A stretch of DNA of 11,178 nt from positions 1 through 11,178 of the forward strand of contig JAEDJB010000058.1 of assembly GCA_016296565.1 (NCBI GenBank). Reading direction: 5' to 3'. Both the position numbers and the translations under genes were made by a program. Positions 7,090-11,178 of this stretch are shown piece by piece (the stretch's first letter is position 1; the number at the start of each line of letters is the position of its first letter). This stretch comes from Oscillospiraceae bacterium (GTDB lineage: Bacteria; Bacillota; Clostridia; Oscillospirales; Oscillospiraceae). The notes below the pieces were generated by a model. That model did no database searches, was not told the DNA's origin, and saw only the letters and a list, made by a program, of their open reading frames with translations.

Positions 7090-7112
7090 CTCATTTCCTG
7101 TCCTTCGCTGGT

Positions 7113-7128
7113 TTGACGTTTGTTGTGG
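7113..7128. promoter_or_regulatory. Possible second, degenerate NrdR half-box
   Basis: TTGACGTTTGTTGTGG lies exactly 32 bases (about three helical turns) from the strong NrdR box at 7145-7160, with 16 bases between them, which is the usual spacing of paired NrdR boxes. Only its TTGTTGTG-like half fits; the other half does not, so this is a weak call made from position more than sequence. Confidence 0.3.
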
Positions 7129-7144
7129 TTGGTCTCTATCGCAA

Positions 7145-7160
7145 ACACAATATCTTGTGT
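7145..7160. promoter_or_regulatory. NrdR box in the nrdD leader
   Basis: ACACAATATCTTGTGT is a near-perfect match to the palindromic NrdR consensus (ACACWATATWGTGT-like, 16 bases). NrdR is the ATP-cone, zinc-ribbon repressor of ribonucleotide reductase genes in most bacteria. The box lies about 15-30 bases downstream of the predicted transcription start near 7175, where bound repressor would block the polymerase. Confidence 0.8.
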
Positions 7161-7181
7161 CCTGTTTGGAACAACACCCAC

Positions 7182-7210
7182 ATAATAGCATCCCGCTCTC
7201 TCCGCGTCAA
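7182..7210 (-). promoter_or_regulatory. Promoter of nrdD (extended -10)
   Basis: On the minus strand TTGACG (7210-7205), a 17-base spacer and TATTAT (7187-7182) each match the sigma-A consensus at five of six positions, with a TGC extension (7190-7188) directly before the -10. The predicted start near 7175 gives a leader of about 100 bases containing the NrdR box. The promoter lies between the last tail gene and nrdD, so nrdD need not depend on phage transcription. Confidence 0.75.
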
Positions 7211-7231
7211 GACTCTGCCCCTAAAATTTTT

Positions 7232-7276
7232 CACAAAGTTTTGGGGGGCGTTCTGCCCCCCACACAACTTCTTGTG
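7232..7276. terminator. Long imperfect hairpin between the tail module and nrdD, possible terminator
   Basis: TGGGGGGC/GCCCCCCA with loop GTTCT (7242-7262) is extended outward by AAGTT/AACTT and CACAA/TTGTG with small bulges. It follows the stop of the last tail gene (7300) by about 24 bases. For minus-strand transcripts the downstream bases are AT-rich (GAAAAATTTT) but there is no clean T run, so termination is plausible, not certain. It may insulate the nrdD promoter from tail-gene transcription. Confidence 0.5.
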
Positions 7277-7299
7277 GTTCCTGTCTCCTGCCGGGTTCC

Positions 7300-7863
7300 T
7301 TATACGGTCTGTGCCTCAATGGTTTTCCAGGTGGCCTCCGCCTCTTCCAGCTGCGCCCAGGAGCGAAAACGATCCTCCAGCTGCGCCCAGGTCATGTACT
7401 GAAATTGGTACTCCACCTGTACATGGCAGGGAAGCAGCTTCTCAATGACCTGCTGCCGCCGGGCAAAGTCGTCGGGCATTCCGCCAGTGTCCGGGAAGGA
7501 CACGGTCAGCTTCAGGGGGTCTTCCGTCTCCTCCACCAGGGCGGTAATACCGCAGCCCCGCACCGCGTCGTTCACCGCCGCCAGGGTAAAGCTGCCGCTG
7601 CCCACCCGGAGCAGGGCCGCCAGGGTCTGGCGCAGCTGGTCCGGCTCCCCCTCCGCCAGGCAGCCCAGGAGCAGACACAGACCGGTAAGGCCCTCCTCCC
7701 GGGCAGTAGCCAGGTGCATCTCCCGCTGAATCCGGGCCAGTTCTTCCTCCGCCTGGTCCAGGGCCGCTCCCTCGCTCTGAAGCTCCCCCCACTGGAAGGA
7801 GCCCTCCCAGCGATACACCCCCAGAGGGGCCAGCAGGTCCCGCAAGGTCTGTCCTATGCTCAT
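7300..7863 (-). CDS. XkdU/YmfQ-like baseplate-distal tail protein (DUF2313 type)
   Basis: 187 residues, close to the usual size of XkdU/YmfQ proteins, and placed directly after baseplate J as in PBSX. The ATG at 7863 overlaps the TGA of the J gene in an ATGA junction, so translation is coupled. The N-terminal half is acidic and probably helical (about residues 33-56), matching the family's start on short paired helices; the middle (about 88-123) looks beta-rich. The C-terminus has three units of ten residues with Trp at 159, 169 and 179 (TWAQLEDRFR, SWAQLEEAEA, TWKTIEAQTV). The family is thought to sit at the baseplate edge and link baseplate J to receptor-binding fibres. Assignment rests mainly on position, size and general character, not a diagnostic motif. 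No tail-fibre gene follows, which is unusual. Confidence 0.75.
   Translation of the reverse strand: MSIGQTLRDLLAPLGVYRWEGSFQWGELQSEGAALDQAEEELARIQREMHLATAREEGLTGLCLLLGCLAEGEPDQLRQTLAALLRVGSGSFTLAAVNDAVRGCGITALVEETEDPLKLTVSFPDTGGMPDDFARRQQVIEKLLPCHVQVEYQFQYMTWAQLEDRFRSWAQLEEAEATWKTIEAQTV
7346..7391. repeat. 30-base tandem repeat within the XkdU-like gene
   Basis: The 16 bases TCCAGCTGCGCCCAGG occur at 7346-7361 and again at 7376-7391, a period of 30 bases or ten codons. They encode the WAQLE core of the C-terminal repeats; a third, diverged unit (WKTIE) precedes them on the plus strand. The near identity at DNA level points to recent duplication or to conversion between units. Confidence 0.8.
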
Positions 7864-8915
7864 ACCAGTTCCTCCACGGCCAGGGTCCCCAGCACAGGAA
7901 GCTTCCCCTGGCCCACCGTCACGTCGTTGGCAGGGGAGGCAATCTGGTAGTTCTCCACGCCCTCCACCTGGTAGATCCGCTGTCCGATCTGGGCAAGGAG
8001 CAGGTTCTTCCCCAGCATGGTTCCGTCAAACCAGGCGGACAGGGCGGTGCGCACCGCCTCCCGCACCTGGCTGGCGGAGAAGCCAATCTTGGCCTTCACC
8101 GTAACCAGCACGTTCACCGTCACCGTCTCCGGGGCCAGCACCTGGAGGGAGACGCCAATCTCCCGCTTGGGGGCCAGGTCTGCCTTGACCGCGTCCAGCA
8201 GCGCCTGCTCCGGCACGCCCCCGGCGTCGGTGATGTACAGGTCCACCGTCCCCATACCCCGGGCCCTGGGGACCACGTCCACCGCTGCTACCCCCTCCAC
8301 GGCCAGGGCCTGCTGGGCGTAGTAGGCCCCGTTGACCCCGTTGGGCAGGTTCTGGTAGCTGTCCAGCACCCGGGCCCGAAGGGCTTCGTCGTCCTCCTCC
8401 GCCCAGCCGCCGGAAAAGGCGGCTGGGTTGGTGCAGGCGGCAATCCCCGTGGGCGCCACCGCCATGGTACGGATGGTCCCCGCCGGGGTGTTGCCCCCGG
8501 GTCCCGCCAGCACCGCTTGGGCAGGGACCTCCACCGCCGTCTCCCCGGCCTTCAGCACCCCTTCCTGGGTGGTCTCAAAGCGCACCAGCCCCGCCGTCAT
8601 GCACACCGTACCCTTGGGAATGGGTAGGTCGTTTGCCGGGGCAGTGGACACGGAGAACCGCAGGGTCCCCACCGCCCGGGAGGCAGGGTTCCGGCTGAGT
8701 CCCCGGAGCCAGGCGTGCTTGTCCAGCTCCTCCCCGGTGGCCGTCTGGGGAAAGCACTGGCGGCGGGTCCACTCTGCCTCCTGGTACAGGCCGTAGACCT
8801 GCGCCGCCAGGGCATACATGCGCACCGCCATCTCCCCGGTGCCGTTGGGTTCCATCCCCGTCTCCCGGGTGAAGGTTTCGATCATCTCCCGATAGATTTC
8901 ATCCGCTGTCTTCAT
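7860..8915 (-). CDS. Baseplate J-like protein (XkdT/gpJ family)
   Basis: 351 residues, almost the length of PBSX XkdT. The diagnostic J-family stretch is present: GGWAEEDDEALRARV (169-183), followed by the NGVNGAYYAQQALAVEGVAAVDVVPRARG region (about 192-220), here quoted only by its pattern of Gly-Tyr-Ala-Val-Glu-Gly-Val residues. J proteins form the wedge of contractile-tail baseplates that surrounds the central spike and triggers sheath contraction. TAAAAAGGAGG just upstream provides both the stop of the previous gene and the ribosome binding site, 12 bases separating the two frames. It overlaps the next gene by four bases. Frame is complete with no sign of decay. Confidence 0.93.
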   Translation of the reverse strand: MKTADEIYREMIETFTRETGMEPNGTGEMAVRMYALAAQVYGLYQEAEWTRRQCFPQTATGEELDKHAWLRGLSRNPASRAVGTLRFSVSTAPANDLPIPKGTVCMTAGLVRFETTQEGVLKAGETAVEVPAQAVLAGPGGNTPAGTIRTMAVAPTGIAACTNPAAFSGGWAEEDDEALRARVLDSYQNLPNGVNGAYYAQQALAVEGVAAVDVVPRARGMGTVDLYITDAGGVPEQALLDAVKADLAPKREIGVSLQVLAPETVTVNVLVTVKAKIGFSASQVREAVRTALSAWFDGTMLGKNLLLAQIGQRIYQVEGVENYQIASPANDVTVGQGKLPVLGTLAVEELV

Positions 8916-8927
8916 GGTCCCTCCTTT

Positions 8928-9266
8928 TTATACATACACCGAGGCGGTCAGGCTTTCCCCCTGCCACTCCAGGTACACCGTAAGCCGCCCGGTTTCCTCC
9001 TCCCACTCTGCCTGGGTGACCTGCACCGGCTCGTCCGCCAGGGCCTCGGCGGCGTACCCAGCGGCCAGGGCTCCCCGGGCCGCGGGCTTTTCCCGGCAGA
9101 GCAGGTACAGGCGGCTGCCCACCTGGGGCAGCAAGGGAAAGCTCCCCCGCCGGGCGGTGAGCTGGAAGAGCACCCGCTCCAGCACCTCTTCCTCCCCCAC
9201 GGCCCGGTCAAAGGCCCCGGACCCGTCGGGGCAGTAGTCTCCCTCCCGGAGCTTACTCACTGCCAT
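8928..9266 (-). CDS. gp25/XkdS-like baseplate wedge protein
   Basis: 112 residues from ATG 9266, which has AGGAGG about 8 bases upstream; a longer frame to 9434 exists but its extra residues are Gly/Pro/Arg-rich antisense-like sequence overlapping the previous gene. The body has the gp25/lysozyme-like wedge pattern: an N-terminal acidic stretch, VLERVLFQLTARRGSFPLLPQVGS (about 28-51, key residues Gln35, Gly41, Ser42, Pro44, Gly50, Ser51), then an alternating helix and beta ending EEETGRLTVYLEWQ. It sits between the OB-fold protein and baseplate J, the place of xkdS in PBSX and of gene W/gp25 in P2 and T4-like phages. It is shorter than XkdS, which may be DUF2634 rather than gp25 proper. Role: joins J to the tail tube end. 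Confidence 0.75.
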   Translation of the reverse strand: MAVSKLREGDYCPDGSGAFDRAVGEEEVLERVLFQLTARRGSFPLLPQVGSRLYLLCREKPAARGALAAGYAAEALADEPVQVTQAEWEEETGRLTVYLEWQGESLTASVYV

Positions 9267-9268
9267 GG

Positions 9269-9619
9269 TCACACCTCCTGTCCGTTCACCGTCACCCGGC
9301 CGGTGAGACGAATTTCTCCCTCCGGGGTCAGGCGGATTTCCGCCCCCTGGGCGGCGGAGAGGCAGATTTCTCCCGGGGCCAGGTCGCTTTCCCGGACCGC
9401 CCCCGCCACGCAGGGTGTCTGTTCGGCGCCGCACTTAATCACCAGCACCGTGTCCCCCTGGGCAGGCGCCCAGCGGTAGCCCCCGGGGGCGCAGATTGTC
9501 ACGTTCCGCCTCTCCCCCGCCAGGGCCACCCCCGGGGCCGCGCCGGAGAGGGTCACCTCACCCAGCTCCGCCGCCGGTTCCGCCAGAAGCTCCCGCTCCT
9601 GCTGACTTGCCATCCACAT
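9269..9619 (-). CDS. OB-fold baseplate assembly/spike protein (gpV/Mu gp45-like, xkdR position)
   Basis: 116 residues. ATG 9619 has GGAAGGG six bases upstream; a second ATG six bases in is less well placed. Residues about 38-75 (NVTICAPGGYRWAPAQGDTV onward) look like the OB-fold of phage baseplate assembly protein V. Residues 83-116 alternate hydrophobic and charged residues with turns at Gly (GEICLSAAQGAEIRL, then GEIRLTGRVTVNGQEV), the start of the beta-helical needle seen in Mu gp45 and P2 gpV, but here only about 34 residues long. In a contractile tail this protein makes the tip that pierces the target envelope. It is two bases from the next gene. XkdR itself (DUF2577) occupies this position and also has an OB-fold, so either name could apply. 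Confidence 0.72.
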   Translation of the reverse strand: MWMASQQERELLAEPAAELGEVTLSGAAPGVALAGERRNVTICAPGGYRWAPAQGDTVLVIKCGAEQTPCVAGAVRESDLAPGEICLSAAQGAEIRLTPEGEIRLTGRVTVNGQEV

Positions 9620-9640
9620 TGTGATCCCTTCCTTTCCTGT

Positions 9641-10594
9641 TTACAGCACCGCGTCCGGATCGCCCAGCACCAGGGTGGTCTCATAGCCCTTCTCCCCCAT
9701 GGTCACCCGGCTCTCCTGGACCCGGTAAATCCCGTTGCGGCTCCACCCGGACCGGGTCAGCTGCACCAGGTCCCCCGGCCAGGCGGCAAAGGCCATGGCC
9801 GCCGTCACCTCCACCTGCCGCAGCTGGGCCGCCGACCGGTCCAGCTGGAACCGGGCGTTGTATCGCCGGGCCTGGTAGCTGGTGTTCCGGGGCAGCAGAA
9901 TCACCCGGCTGCACTGGCCTCCCCGGGCCTGAAAATCTGCGTTCACCTCAGTCTGCCGCATCCAGCCGGACACGTCCTTCACCGTCACCTGGGAGAGAAC
10001 CCCGTAGCGCTTTTCCCGCAGGGCCAGTTTGGTCACGGGGGCGGTCTGGTCCAGCTGGATGGGGGTGTTGTTCTCCCAGTCTGACAGGACCAGCCGCCCC
10101 TGCCGGTCAAACCGGGGTGTCACCCCGGCATAGTACCGGGCAAACTGGTACACCACCTTCCAGCAGCTGCTGCCGGAGCCCACGGAAAAGCCTCCCACCC
10201 CCGGAAGGCTCACCGCCCCCGCCAGCTGGATGCCGTAGGGAGTCACATAGTTTCGCAGAATGTCCCCCAGGGTGGCCTGGCCGTAGTCCGCCGCCTCCGC
10301 CTGATTATCCAGCAGGAGGGCCTGCATCCCCCGGCCGGTGATCTCTGCCGTGCGGCCCTCCTCCGACCACTGGCAGCAGCACTCGTCCACCACCCCGGTG
10401 AAGAGGATTTCCGTCCCCTGGCACACCGTCATCCGGGTGGCGTCGGCCAGCACGTCCTCCTGACCCTCGGTCCACAGGACCTTCACCCAGAAGCTGTCGC
10501 AGGGGCTGCCCAGGCCGTAGTCCAGCTGCCAGGCCAGGGGGACCGGCAGGGTGTACTGCCGGCCGTTATAGCAGGTAATCGTCCATTCTGTCAT
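9641..10594 (-). CDS. Baseplate hub protein (XkdQ / gpD / gp44-like)
   Basis: 317 residues, close to XkdQ. It begins MTEWTITCYNGR and has a beta-rich N-terminal part with the hub-type stretch SFWVKVLWTEG followed by ILFTGVVDECC and AEITGRGMQALLLDN (about 60-110), where late-control D/gp44 proteins carry their first tube-like domain. A helical section follows (LGDILRNYVTPYG, WKVVYQFARYYAG), then further beta structure ending in AAWPGDLVQLTRSGW and YETTLVLG. Hub proteins form the trimeric ring at the tube end on which the spike sits. The start is preceded by GGTGAGGTGA, which also encodes the end of the upstream gene; four bases separate the frames. Position after the LysM gene and before the spike gene agrees with xkdQ. 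Confidence 0.85.
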   Translation of the reverse strand: MTEWTITCYNGRQYTLPVPLAWQLDYGLGSPCDSFWVKVLWTEGQEDVLADATRMTVCQGTEILFTGVVDECCCQWSEEGRTAEITGRGMQALLLDNQAEAADYGQATLGDILRNYVTPYGIQLAGAVSLPGVGGFSVGSGSSCWKVVYQFARYYAGVTPRFDRQGRLVLSDWENNTPIQLDQTAPVTKLALREKRYGVLSQVTVKDVSGWMRQTEVNADFQARGGQCSRVILLPRNTSYQARRYNARFQLDRSAAQLRQVEVTAAMAFAAWPGDLVQLTRSGWSRNGIYRVQESRVTMGEKGYETTLVLGDPDAVL

Positions 10595-10598
10595 GGCG

Positions 10599-11165
10599 TC
10601 ACCTCACCCGGATCTGCTGGCCGGGGTAGATCAGGTTGGGGTTCTTGATCTGGGGATTCAAAGCCACCAGCGCCGCCACGGTAGTCCCCAGGCTCTGGGC
10701 AATCCCCCACAGGGTGTCCCCCTGGACCACCGTGCGGTACTGGGCGGTCTCCCCTGTCCCGGCCTGGCCGCTCCCCCCGGTCTGGGTCACGGGGGCAAGG
10801 CTCTGGCTGTACTTGTCATAGTCCTCCCAGAAGGTGAAGGTGTAGCGCACATAATCCTTCCGGGGCTCCTGGGCCAGGGACAGCTCCACAAAGTAGGCCT
10901 GGGCGCTCTGCCACACCGGGTGAATCAGGGTCCCCGGCCCGCCCTGGTAAAAAACAGAGGCCAGCTTCTTAAACTCCTCATAGGCCCCTTCCCCGCAGAA
11001 GGCCCCCTCCCCGGTCATCACCCGGCGGGTCAGCCCCAGGTCCTGCATGGCGTACCGGCCGAAGGGCACCTTGTGCACCGCCACCTGCCGCTGGTAGCGG
11101 ATCTCATAGGTCCTGGGGTTGTGGGGCCACACATAGCCCTTGTACTGCATGGGTGTCAGTTCCAT
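10599..11165 (-). CDS. LysM-domain tail protein (XkdP-like)
   Basis: 188 residues. ATG 11165 has AAGGAGGG (11178-11171) five bases before it, so the start is well supported although the window ends there. The N-terminal 115 or so residues (YKGYVWPHNPRTYEI, FGRYAMQDLGLTRRVMTGEG, then YVRYTFTFWEDYDK) form a phage tail domain like that in Mu gp43/XkdP-type proteins. A Gly/Thr/Gln-rich linker (about 122-141) leads to a single C-terminal LysM domain (143-188; VVQGDTLWGIAQSLG, LNPQIKNPNLIYPGQQI). LysM binds N-acetylglucosamine in peptidoglycan; in contractile tails this protein is thought to connect the tape-measure end with the hub. It is first of the six tail genes visible here. Slightly shorter than PBSX XkdP. 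Confidence 0.85.
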   Translation of the reverse strand: MELTPMQYKGYVWPHNPRTYEIRYQRQVAVHKVPFGRYAMQDLGLTRRVMTGEGAFCGEGAYEEFKKLASVFYQGGPGTLIHPVWQSAQAYFVELSLAQEPRKDYVRYTFTFWEDYDKYSQSLAPVTQTGGSGQAGTGETAQYRTVVQGDTLWGIAQSLGTTVAALVALNPQIKNPNLIYPGQQIRVR

Positions 11166-11178
11166 TGCATCCCTCCTT

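Larger units (their letters stand above)
7300..11178 (-). mobile_element. Distal contractile-tail module of a PBSX/myovirus-like prophage or tail-like particle
   Basis: Six adjacent minus-strand genes follow the PBSX order xkdP-xkdQ-xkdR-xkdS-xkdT-xkdU, all with strong ribosome binding sites and gaps of at most 21 bases or short overlaps, so they are one transcription unit entering from the right edge. Head, sheath, tube and tape-measure genes would lie beyond 11178. No fibre, holin, endolysin or integrase gene and no attachment-site duplication is visible at the left side, where the module meets nrdD. Base composition matches the flanking genes, so it gives no sign of recent arrival. Confidence 0.75.

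Noticed and set aside
4719..7448. 909-codon plus-strand open frame antisense to nrdD
   Set aside because: Same GC artefact; it also crosses the nrdD promoter, the NrdR box and the boundary hairpin, and translates to low-complexity sequence.
8928..9434. 168-codon version of the gp25/XkdS-like gene starting at 9434
   Set aside because: The extra 56 residues overlap the coding sequence of the upstream gene, are Gly/Pro/Arg-rich and lack a ribosome binding site; ATG 9266 has AGGAGG at good spacing.
1..11178. CRISPR array, rRNA, transposase or insertion sequence
   Set aside because: Looked for regularly spaced repeats, conserved rRNA stretches and transposase-like proteins; none seen.

Overview
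The window is about 60% GC or more, densely coded and almost entirely transcribed from the minus strand. Strong Shine-Dalgarno sequences (AAAGGAG, AGGAGG), oxygen-sensitive Fe-S and glycyl-radical enzymes, an NrdR-type operator and a PBSX-like tail gene order together suggest a strictly anaerobic, high-GC member of the Clostridia. The Oscillospiraceae of the gut (Flavonifractor/Lawsonibacter type) fit best; this placement is inference, since no marker gene is present.

Region 1 (1-4282, minus) holds two adjacent redox genes read from one promoter near 4391-4419. The first is a NuoE-NuoF fusion: a flavin/Fe-S NADH module with two C-terminal 4Fe-4S ferredoxin motifs. Seventeen bases downstream follows a GltD/NfnB-like flavoprotein with an N-terminal 2Fe-2S domain and a C-terminal double-cluster ferredoxin, cut off by the window edge. 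Together they have the parts of a soluble complex exchanging electrons between NAD(H), probably NADP(H), and ferredoxin, such as a bifurcating transhydrogenase of the Sporomusa (Stn) type or the diaphorase part of a hydrogenase or formate dehydrogenase. The missing downstream sequence would decide.

Region 2 (4283-4748) is a 466-base non-coding stretch. It carries the promoter of the redox operon, an inverted repeat overlapping its -35 box, a strong intrinsic terminator for the gene to the right, and between 4606 and 4744 an unusual chain of perfect or near-perfect hairpins, including a three-way junction. This structured element lies inside the predicted 3' untranslated region of nrdD and is the least explained part of the window.

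Region 3 (4749-7210, minus) is nrdD, the class III anaerobic ribonucleotide reductase, with its own leader: a near-consensus extended -10 promoter and a near-perfect NrdR box. The activase gene nrdG is not next to it.

Region 4 (7300-11178, minus) is the distal end of a contractile-tail (PBSX/myovirus-type) module: LysM tail protein, baseplate hub, OB-fold spike/assembly protein, gp25/XkdS-like protein, baseplate J and XkdU-like protein, in the order xkdP-Q-R-S-T-U, tightly packed and apparently intact. It stops after the xkdU homologue, with no tail-fibre, holin or endolysin genes before nrdD, so it may be a prophage edge, a remnant, or a tail-like particle cluster whose remaining genes lie elsewhere.
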